A stretch of 64,000 nt of DNA. Source: Glandiceps talaboti (lineage: Eukaryota; Hemichordata; Enteropneusta; Spengelidae). The first letter of the stretch is position 1; every line of letters starts with the position of its first letter. The position numbers were made by a program, and so were the translations under genes. Positions 50,031 to 64,000 of this stretch are shown here, piece by piece. The DNA is taken from positions 13,778,209 through 13,842,208 of the forward strand of contig NC_135565.1 of NCBI RefSeq assembly GCF_964340395.1. Reading direction: 5' to 3'. The notes beneath the pieces are model-generated. The model searched no databases and was not told where the DNA came from. It saw nothing but the letters and a program-made list of their open reading frames with translations.

Positions 50031-53000
50031 TCATTGTATACTACACCTGCACATTGCTGATTGCCTCATTGTTTCATATATGAGTGCTGCAGTTGTATGG
50101 TGGTTATTTTTCAATGCCAAGTGCAATGCCGTATCTCCATACCTATCTCGTACATGAGTGTCTATCCCATGGTCCAGTAAGATTCCCACTACGGTCAGGT
50201 GACCTTTTTCAGCAGCGAAGTGTAAAGGCGTCCGTTTATGTGAGTCCTTGACGTCTACGTTGGCACCATGTTTCAAGAGTTTTCGAAGCAGACCGACATG
50301 GCCACCTCTTGCCACCAAAATCAGAGCTGTCAGATTCGCCTTGTTCCTGGTATCGACAGGAATACCTGCATTCAATAGCGTGTCTACGACTGGAGCATGT
50401 AATCTCATTGCTGCAAGGTGTAGATGTGAGTTGTGGTATGCAGTTAAAGCTTCAATATCTGCACCTTTCTGTATCAGTGTTTGCACTGTCCTATTTTCAC
50501 CGTTGTAGGCAGCGAAATGAAGAGGTGTCCATTTTTCAGCATCACCAGCATCAACAAGAGCACCATTAACGGCCAGGATTTCTGTAACTTTCGTTCTTCC
50601 ATGCTTTGCAGCATAATGCAATGGTGTTAGGTAGTCATCATCGCGAGCACTGACATCAGCTCCCTGTGAAATCAGGAATTTCACAGCTTCTACATTTCCT
50701 TCTCCTGCAGCTACATGAAGTGAGGTGCAAAGGAATTTATCCACTGCATCGACTAGGACTCCTTCAGATAGCAGGAACTCCATCACTCCTATGCTGCCTT
50801 TCATACTTGCACAGTGAAGTGGTGTCTTGCCATCGCTATCAATTTCACACACACGTGCACCTTTTCTTCGGAACAATTTCACCATAGCCAGGTGTCCTTC
50901 ATTAGCTGCATGGTGGAGGGGAGTCCAGTTTTCCTGGTCCTTAGCATTGACTTTGGAACCACTGGCAATAAGTTGTTCTGCTATAGGCAGATAACCATGG
51001 GATGCTGCAACATGTAAAGGAGTGGTTCCAGTGGTCACTCCATTGACATTGGCTCCTTTCTCAATCAACATCTTGAGAGTACGATGTTGCTCTTTTGCAG
51101 CAGCCCAGTGTAATGGAGTCCAATTGTACACGTCTTTATCTGTTGTACCAGCTCCTTTCTCCACCAGCTTTTCAACGACTGATACATGGCCCTTATTCGC
51201 AGCACAGTGCAAAGGTGTATGCCTTCTTTCTGTTGTTGCCTGCACACTAGCTCCGACTGCTAACAAGAAATCGACCACTGCAGCATGCCCATTGACTGAT
51301 CCATAATGTAGAGGAGTCCTCCCCTTATTGTCCGTGCAGTCAATTGTTGCACCGTGGTCAACTAGGATTTCTACTACTCCAAAATGTCCAAACTCAGCTG
51401 CATAATGAAGGGGTGTCTTTCCATCATTATCCTTGGCATCAACATCAGCTGCTTTCCCAATAAGCAGTGATAATACAGATGTACTGTCATGCTTGGCAGC
51501 AAAATGAAGAGGAGTTGGTGATGTAAGAATCTCGTCATTTGCATTTTTCTGGACACTCTCGACTTGCACAAAAGCCTTGCCACCCATCGTTGGATAGAGT
51601 CTTTGTGCTTTAGATCTGACTTTCTGTTTATCAGCCTTCACGCCCTCAATATCTGCACCTTTCTCTATGAGAAGATCTGCCATTTTACAGTCATTCATTA
51701 TTGCAGCAATGTGAAGTGGTGTGTGTCCGTATGCATTACAGGCGTCAATGTCAGCTCCCATAATTATCAAAAGTTCAGCAACATCATGGTGTCCGTTTTC
51801 AACTGCAATATGCAGTGCAGTGTTATTGAGACCCTTTGTGCTGGCATAGACAGAGGCTCCATTTTGAAGCAAAAGTTCCACAATGTGTAGATGTCCATAT
51901 TTAGATGAACAATGCAAAGGAGTCCAGTGATTTGCATCACATGCGTCAATAACAGCACTGTGATGTAGGAGAAGTTTTGCAATCTGTTTATTGTCATTAC
52001 ATGCAGCGATGTGAAGGGGAGTGTACGAACAGTCATCTTCAGCATTTGGTGCTGCACCATGGTGAAGTAGAAACTCAACCATTTCAACATACTCGTGGTA
52101 TGTGGCTTTATGTAGAGGAGTTTCTTCATGTTCATTATTAGCATTGATATCAACTGAATCATATTTGCGGGTTATCAGGTATTCAGCTATGTCTGTGTAC
52201 CCCAATTGAGATGCTCTGTGAAGCAACGTATCACCATGATCATTTCTGGCTCCCAAATTTCCACCAAAGCTAGCAATCAACTTCACAATATCAAGCCTGC
52301 CAATTGTACAAGCACAGTAAAGTGGCGATATCTCCAGTTTGGCTCTCTTGTTCACTTCAGCTCCCTCTTTACACATGCTCTTAACTATATTTGGAAGTCC
52401 TGCCCTTGCTGCCCTGTGGAGATCACTGAGACTTTGTTCCACTTCATGATACTCGTCAATCGTATCTACCACCTGTTGGTGTTGTAACTCCTGGGCTATC
52501 TCCATTGCTGTGTAACCATGGAAACGGCTGCTCCGGTTATTGACAGGAACGTCCATCATTTTAGCAAAGTCTGTAAAGTAGAACAATGCTGGGATGACAG
52601 CTGCCATGTTGTAGATAGCAGCTTGGTGTAATATTGATATTCCATCGATGCTGATTGACTGGTTAGCCCCTCGGATTAATTTTCGAGCTTCAAATATTTC
52701 CCCTGATTCTATAGCTGAGAATAGTTCTCCTTCAATACTGTCTGATATACTCTGGTCTTGAGTAAGCAATTTCTGTTTGGTAATTATTATCTCGTCAACT
52801 TTTGAATGAGGTTTGGAAATTTCTAAAGCAACATAGGCATTTTCATTTCTTTCAAGCTTAGCGATGTGGGTCCCTTGACCAGCTGTAAACTTTTGCATGT
52901 GTTTTTCCTGGCTGTATGCACGTCGTTCAACTTTAGGACTGTTAGCCTCAAAAGAGGACGTTTTACTAGATGGGCCTTCTCCACTGACATCTACAATATG

Positions 53001-53971
53001 AAGAAAATCAGACCAACTATTCGTTGGCTTATAATCATTACCGAGGTAAAAGTCAGCATTGCTATGAGATTTGCTGATGCTTGAATTTGGTGTAGTAAAC
53101 TCGTCTGAATCACTCTCGGACTGTATCGCAAAGTCTTGATTCGATATCTCAAATTCATCCTCAAACGTCAGAGTCAATATATCTGTATGAGATAATGCAA
53201 TGTCCCCAGCTTCTTTGAAAGAAGACACACGTCTGAGATCTCCCATCGATAACGATTTCCCATGATGATCTCGACTTTCTTTCCTAGCGATTCCAGATAA
53301 CTCTTCCAGATGCTGTGAAATGATATCACTGTTGGTTTCTGAAGTCCTTCTTGTTCGTAAATGAGTCGGCGTTGAATAAAGATAGGTGTCATCTAAAATT
53401 GTCGAGTTGCCAGGGAAACCAGAATCTGCCTGATCAACATGAAGTCCCTCTGGTCCACCATTTTGGAATCTATGGAGACTAGTATCCTGTTCAAAGTCTG
53501 TGTCGATGCCTTCATCTGTGCTCATTGTGGCGCCGGAAAAGTTTCTATGATGTCTACGGAGATTTAAGTTTTGTTCAGCAGTTAACCCATAATCAGAGTC
53601 GAAGGTACACTGTACTATGGCATCCCCTCCTTCAACTGTGTTCTTTGTTTGTTGATATAGTCCATTGTCCAGATAAGGTGGACTTGCAAAATTGATGTCA
53701 GATTTGACGAGCTGGAGATTTGGATTTCTTTCCGTAGAAATGTGGTGTGTTTGCTCTGTTGATATTTGACCTCCAGGGATGTCGATCTTTAATTTATCGC
53801 TGTCAAGGAGTATGGTATGGTCGAGAGGTTGTTGTTGTTTGCTTGTTGGTGAGATATCATACCCTCGGAGCCACTGGAAGCAGGTCTTATATGCATCATG
53901 TGAAGTTCCTCGGAGAAGTGATGAGAATGAAGCACTAGGTCTGAGGGTACCTTTCTTTGCATCCGAATTAT
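50031..53971 (-). CDS. ANK-3 main exon: long N-terminal region, cap, 23 ankyrin repeats, CaaX-type end
   Basis: Acceptor TTTCTTTTTTCTTTTTTCAG ends at 53972. Phase 1 entry is open for 1312 full codons to TGA at 50031. The frame is open 148 codons upstream of the first internal Met (53525), so that Met is not the natural start: the exon begins NSDAKKGTLRPSASFSSLLR. Residues 1-412 are hydrophilic and Ser/Thr/Asp-rich, with possible phosphosites (RTRRTSET, DLRRVSSF). The cap follows (EGELFSAIESGEIFEARKL, YFTDFAKMM, YTAMEIAQELQHQQVVDTID). Then come 23 ANK repeats, with a ~35-residue basic insertion (KVRSKAQRLYPTMGGKAF...) between repeats 8 and 9. The C-terminus is QSAMCRCSIQ-stop: CSIQ fits a CaaX box, with a second Cys two residues upstream. 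Role inferred: membrane-associated scaffold or signalling adaptor. Confidence 0.85.
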
Positions 53972-55437
53972 CTGAAAAAAGAAAAAAGAAAAAACTAGTA
54001 AAATTTAAATTCCAAAAGATCGTTTGATTCAGTTGAATTCTTCAAGAGATATTTTGTGTTGATTTGGCGTCATAACAAACACGAGGTAAAGACGATGTAA
54101 AATACTAGTATATACTAAGGTCGACGCAAAGAATATTCAATGTACATACTCATATTATTGTTAATTCAACAACCCAGACTGACAGTTAAATATTGAACAG
54201 AGAAAAACAAATTAAACCAAAGAAGACAAAGAAGCCATGAAATACCGAAATTGGAAAAACACTGAAGCATTTATTCTGAATGAAATAATTTACCCCGCAA
54301 GATAATGATAAAGTCCCAAATGATATCAGTATTTAAGGCCCAACATGTCACTTGGAGGACAGTTTTCATAAAAACAAACAATGGTTAGTCCCAACAAAAC
54401 TCTGATTGGTTTCAAAAACTCAAAAAATTTTGAACAAAAAAACACATTAAATATTTCCCTTCTACATTTTCTTATCTGTGTAATCACTGGTGAGAATCAC
54501 GAGTGTACTTTGTCCGTAATATGAATATTTTTTTAAAGTCACACGCTTATATTAGTAGTAAATAAATAACTAATTTGGAGGGCAGACTAGAAGAGATAAA
54601 TGTTTAGATACGTTTTTCAATATTCCTAAGATAGTTCTCACAGTTACACGTACACGGCATTGTCAGTCAGACGTAAAAGGGGTTGACCCTCATTCCCCAT
54701 TGTACATGTTGAGTGTCATAAAAATGGCGACATTCCATGGTGTGTAGCTACTCAGAGTTTAAACGTAACATGTTTAAAAAACAATATACATTTCAAATTG
54801 ATATTTCCATTTATGACCCAATGAAAAGGAATCAATTATATACTATTACATGTCACTGCGTGTTTGAACCCTTTTTAGATTATAAACACGATTCACTGTT
54901 CTATTACAGGTTCATTCTGTATGGCAAAACAGCTGAATGCATCCATATGCTAATGAATCACATTATGCATTAATAAGGTAATTAATCAAACTACCGTCAA
55001 TATACCAATCAATCCCCGTGGGACCATTTAATATGCAAATTAGCGACACTTGTCCATCAGTGTGTCAATTAATCACATGATGAAATACTACACGTTATGA
55101 AAATAAAGCACATTTTATACAATAAAATACAGCTCTCATTTAATAGAAAAATTATTTTGATGTTACAATGTGATAATATAAAGTCGGTAGTCCTTATCTG
55201 CTTACTGAGGTGGCACAAAGTTCAGCTACATACCCGATTACTCGCCACAATTTCTAGCACCAATATCGTACAATTGTGATGTTTATAGTTTTCAGTAACC
55301 TTGCAGTCGACTTTAGATGTTGATGGCAAATAATGTAAGTACACACAAACATTCGTTTTACATGTGAAATATGACTGATATTACAATTTATCTGATGTGT
55401 ATGTGTATGCCACTTATACAAAGATTTAATGGTGCGT

Positions 55438-55558
55438 GTGTATGTATGTATGTATGTATGTATGTATGTATGTATGTATGTATGTATGTATGTATGTATG
55501 TATGTATGTATGTGTGTGTGTGTATGTATGTATGTATGTATGTATGTATGTATGTATA

Positions 55559-55589
<31 letters not shown>

Positions 55590-55932
55590 GTATGTATGTA
55601 TGTATGTGTGTGTATGTATGTATGTATGTATGTATGTATGTATGTGTGTATGTATGTGTGTGTATGTATGTATGTATGTATGTATGTATGTATGTATATG
55701 TGTGTGTGTATGTATGTATGTATGTATGTATGTATGTATGTATGTATGTTTATGTATGTTTATGTATGTATGTATGTTTATGTATGTATGTATGTATGTA
55801 TGTATGTATGTATGTATGTGTGTGTATGTATGTATGTATGTATGTATGTATGTGTGTGTGTGCGTGCGCGCGTGTGTGTGTATGTATGTATGTATGTATG
55901 TATGTATGTATGTATGTATGTATGTATGTATG
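55438..55932. repeat. (TATG)n microsatellite, ~500 bp
   Basis: TATG units interspersed with TGTG. Open frames on both strands are artefacts of the 4-bp unit. Confidence 0.95.
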
Positions 55933-57500
55933 ATGTATGTGTATACATGTGGTACTTTCCACATGCATAACAGTCTTATCTAGACTAATGCAGCCCTTTG
56001 ACACCAGGAGCGTATGGTATTATTTGCACACGGCAAATTATGTAGACTTTAGAATCAATATTCCCCATGACTTAGTGTTTTTATCAGTTTTGATCTTGTG
56101 ATAAGAAATTGTCAGAAAATACATGACACTGTTGTTCAGCATGACCTTTGACTGTCAAAATATCGTTGTAATGATGACAGTCATGTCATTACCTTTACGT
56201 TCACTGACAACTAGTTAATGTGTGATCGATTGAGACACTTTGGTAAACCTAGTTTAAGTTTAAGCTAATTCCATCCATGCGGTCTGTCTCAAATGTTGAT
56301 ATACATTATTAACATTTCGATTTAATGTCTGGTAACAAACATATATCAGTTACTTATAGTCAAAAAGGGTAGTACCTCACTGTTTTGTTTAGATAGAGAG
56401 ATATTTCCAATATAGCATGGATGTTACAATTGGGGAAAAACATAACTCGTCTACGAACTAATGAATCGAGCAGGTTATATTCAGCAAGTCATTCATAAAC
56501 TGTGGAGTCTTCACAATGTACTAATACTTACACGTTAAAAGGTGGTTTTGAGAGAAAAATAAGTCAGTCTGCTAGGGATGGTGCCTGTGATAATAAAAAG
56601 CGTATACACGTACAAATTCTTTACCTCCTCACTGTACAGTCAGTCACCGCCTGTTAGTCAATCCTTTGTACAGGTACGGTACGTCATATGTTAACTTGGT
56701 GGCAATGGGTCACACTATTATTTCAAGGGGTGTCCCTACATGAATTATCACTTACTCTTCAAATGATAATTAAACATCTTCATTTGACTATCATTTTTAT
56801 AGTTTTGCACAGGAAATGTATTGAGTTTGATCCTTTCAGATGTATATGATAATATTATGCAATCCGATAACACATACCTATCAAAACTGCTTTACCCCTC
56901 CTTCTTTAGTTTGGACTATGTGTGAAACATCATGAGATGATGAACATATTGAAATCATTCTAGCAGCCTTTGTAATGTCCTCTATTGTTGAGTATTTTTT
57001 GCAACGTATGTTCACATTAGGAACCCCAGGCACGAGCCTACGTGCATATACCCACGTGATACTGAATGTCATATATATGACAAAGAGTATACGGAATCAC
57101 GAATGATTTCAAAATGGGTACATACATGTATTTGTGCGCTAGATGGATAGCAAGAGTTTAACTTAAACTAGAGATCAGCATGCGATCAGGCCCTCCCCTT
57201 ACATAAGTCCAAGTTGTGACATTGACCACGCGTGACCATGTAGTTTGCCAATTGTCCACTGAAATTTTCAAAACATATAATCTAGCTGTCTGATTTCAAG
57301 TCGACATATGGCACCTTTCCCAGATGTCCGACGGTAATCTATCACCAAGTAACACAATGGGTTACCTAACTTACGAACATTAACTGTAAAAGAACATGTC
57401 TGTAGGTGAACATATTGTTCTGTATCATGCACACATTTACTTGCTATAATCATGCCATATTTATATTACACTCAGGATATACTATCGATTGCAAGCCATT

Positions 57501-57597
57501 GTTGATAACATGTTCTCAAAGAAAACCGAAACTTGTCAATGAAACCTTGTTGATAACATGTTCTCAAAGAAAACCGAAACTTGTCAATGAAACCTTC
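57501..57597. repeat. 47-bp tandem duplication
   Basis: Two perfect copies of a unit starting TTGATAACATGTTCTCAAAG and ending GTCAATGAAACCTT. Confidence 0.85.
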
Positions 57598-59696
57598 CTG
57601 TATACATGTATAAGAATCTTATCACATTCACTGACATAGTCAACCATGATACCACACTTCGGTATTACTTTTCAAATATTATTCTTCATTCGGCCTGTAA
57701 CCTAAGGAGTCTTGTCACTAACAGTCGCTAGACGAGTATCATTCGGCTGATTAAAGCAAAATATTGGGGAATTATATAATTATACCTCAATTCGTAAAAA
57801 TTCGGGAAAAATAATGCCAAAAATATTGGAAAAGTAATTTATGACTTAGAATAAGGGCCTATTGTCGTAAATATGGGTTTAGCTGTTTCCTGAAAATGGC
57901 ATTTTTGTAGTTAGGCCCTTATGGAAATAGCCCCTTTATAATAATGATACAAAGTTCGGTAGAAATACCTTGTTGTAGTATTGTGATGGTACGAAGGAAT
58001 ATAAAGTGGGTCTTCTGTCAGTATTTCTTGAATGTATTTATTAAAACTAAAGCAGTGACAGCCAGTTTAAAAGGTCAATGTACATATGTATCATGGTGTA
58101 GTTTGTAATGCGCTTTAAAACTTGAACATAATGCATGTACTAAGACAAATGTGTATTAAATATTTTGTGGTTAGTGATGAGCTAAATCCCCCTTTAATAT
58201 GGCTCCGTATTTAATACAATATCTCTGGGTGATAATAACATTTGAGACTATGAACTAATCTGAAAAAGTATCTCTCCAAGCGAGACCGATAATTGAGTTG
58301 ACAGACATGTAAGGAAACTTAAACAAATCAACAGAATAGATGTTACTATTAATATACCAAATAGCCAAGTGCTGCTTGCCACCATAGTACCCAGGGTACG
58401 AGGGACAGGTACACTGCTTCATTTGGTAAGAACAATGTCAGTTTTGTATATGTATACAGATACGGATGGAGTCACACACATTGCGTATTGTTGACAGCCT
58501 AAAATAACATGAAAATTGTTATTGAGCAAAACCAAGGAATAACGTTGTTTATCACAAAATACAATAGTAGGTAGATGTCACCCTCTGATCCTTTGCGTGT
58601 GGTAGTCATGGTAGGTAATGGCATTGTTACAGAGAATGTTGCACTATAAAATTATTCTCTTTCGTTGTACATGTAAAATGATATACATTGTTGGTTACAC
58701 CGTTTAGGTATGTGTGGACGCCAGTTAGAACACAGACAGTGGATCTCCACTATCTATGGTTATTAGAATCGTAGACAACAGTCTTCCTTCTGTTGTCTAA
58801 GTTCGGAACCAAAGCTGACATTCCTCATGATGATTAGTAGACAGCCTAAAAAGAATGCGAAAGATTGATGACTGACTAGTTCAGTCACCCGATGACCCAT
58901 AACTTTGAATTATCTATGTCGTCGATTCATCATTAGCACCATCACTGCACATAGGCATAGTAGGATGTACACTGGCTAGGTCATACATAGTTCATTTGGG
59001 TTTTGGAAACAGACAAAGAGTACAGGCATTATGTATATAGAAAATCCTTGTGACCCTAAACTGGTATCGCCAGCCATGAAACCTTCCCTATGCAGAATTT
59101 GGACGCAATGAACTTCAAGTGAGGATTCTGTAGATTGTCCATAGAGTTCGAGAACTTGTCTTTCAGTAGATGATACATTTTTGTAGGTAGTTATTTGTAT
59201 GGTACATACTTGCATTTCATTAAAAGTAGAAAGGGCAACATATCGTTCTCATTTGCCAGATTTACCACCGACATTATCTATCATGCAGCACTGTGCAAGG
59301 ACCATGCGGAATCGGTGGTGACAAAAATCATGGTCACCCCGTCACACGTTTTGAAATACTAGTACTTCCATAAACGCGCTGAGATCGATGCCTCAAACGT
59401 CTAAAGTGTTGGTAAAGTATTAAGAGCTTCGTATCTATCGTCAGCCATTACAAATCTCTGAATTTACCATTTAGTCCTTTTGTCTATTCGTTCTTAGTTC
59501 GTGGTTATCTCTTTGTGTGCTTGTACACTATATTCTGTTTTATGTGTAGCTGTAGACAATAACCCCTTTTTGAACAGTAAATGAATAAATGCAATTATAA
59601 CCGTATGGGTCACTGTAGAAGTGTTACCTTTGACATCACAGAGATGTTGAATAGATACACAGAACATTGAAATATTAATAAGAAACAAGTACGCAC

Positions 59697-59795
59697 CTTG
59701 GCCTGTTCTGGAAAAGACTTCTCCTCTTAAAGCATGGTAGATGGCTAATACGGGTGCAAGTCCTAGACTCCAGATTGCAACTGTTCCAATCGTTC
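59697..59795 (-). CDS. ANK-3 exon: single transmembrane helix
   Basis: Acceptor TTTCTTCGTTCAATTACAG ends at 59796; donor CAAG|GTGCGT follows 59697; 99 nt, phase 1-1. In this frame it encodes TIGTVAIWSLGLAPVLAIYH followed by ALRGEVFSRTGQ. That is about 20 apolar residues then basic ones, a single N-out/C-in helix. A second frame is also open, but its phase would put a stop (TAA) at the start of the next exon. The split codon joins the main exon as GAT. Size, phase and position match the membrane exon of ANK-1. The 5.7-kb intron makes the link to the main exon likely rather than certain. Confidence 0.55.

Positions 59796-64000
<4,205 letters not shown>

Larger units (their letters stand above)
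53972..59696. other. Presumed ANK-3 intron, with microsatellite
   Basis: About 5.7 kb between the main exon and the membrane exon. It contains (TATG)n at 55438-55932 and a 47-bp tandem duplication near 57501-57597. Weak minus-strand frames at 56881-57020 (DITKAARMISICSSSHDVSH) and 57268-57395 (LCYLVIDYRRTSGKGAICRL) have possible acceptors, but their phases do not fit a cassette between phase-1 neighbours. Confidence 0.45.

Noticed and set aside
55254-56004. Frames of up to 236 codons over (TATG)n
   Set aside because: 4-bp repeat with no stops in several frames on both strands.

Overview
The window is animal nuclear DNA, most likely from a marine invertebrate, perhaps a deuterostome such as a hemichordate or amphioxus. 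The evidence is spliced genes with GT-AG introns, very abundant microsatellites, MITE-like elements, a SINE-like repeat with a pol III B box, and AT-rich intergenic DNA. There are no operons, rRNA genes or convincing tRNA genes. The species call is inference.

The dominant content is a cluster of ankyrin-repeat (ANK) genes on the minus strand. ANK-1 (8076-14438) has five visible exons. They encode a transmembrane helix, a short charged linker, a cap plus 13 ANK repeats, a 108-codon disordered linker, and a second cap plus 13 repeats that match the first block repeat for repeat. ANK-2 (35919-38438) is one large coding exon with a cap and 22 repeats. ANK-3 (50031-53971, with a transmembrane exon at 59697-59795) has a long Ser/Thr-rich N-terminal region, the same cap, and 23 repeats. 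Every splice junction I resolved in ANK-1 and ANK-3 is phase 1, and both have a single helix followed by basic residues. This suggests single-pass, N-out receptors with cytoplasmic ANK arrays whose ectodomain exons lie upstream or outside the window. ANK-2 and ANK-3 end in CVVQ and CSIQ, which fit CaaX prenylation signals. A probable last exon of a fifth ANK gene sits on the plus strand at 208-351.

On the plus strand, three small exons at 31155-32175 together encode most of a strongly diverged T-box-like domain. Other plus-strand candidates are a first exon at 25528-25618, a Cys-containing terminal exon with a nearby poly(A) signal at 39623-39894, a possible first exon at 41203-41394 and a coding-like fragment at 43321-43500. 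A Cys-rich minus-strand ORF lies at 48779-49030.

The rest is repeats. They include a 115-bp minisatellite inside an interspersed element (6.2-7.6 kb), a SINE-like copy (7.7 kb), TA-flanked MITEs in ANK-1 introns, a foldback element with a CCTA duplication (16.9-17.3 kb), a three-copy MITE family (15.3, 16.0 and 21.5 kb), a 1.1-kb inverted-repeat element (23.5-24.7 kb), a ~58-bp minisatellite (29.9-30.9 kb), a TGACGT-rich degenerate array (47.8-48.1 kb) and many long microsatellites. A cluster of eight perfect CArG boxes at 1.9-2.2 kb is the most striking regulatory-looking sequence.
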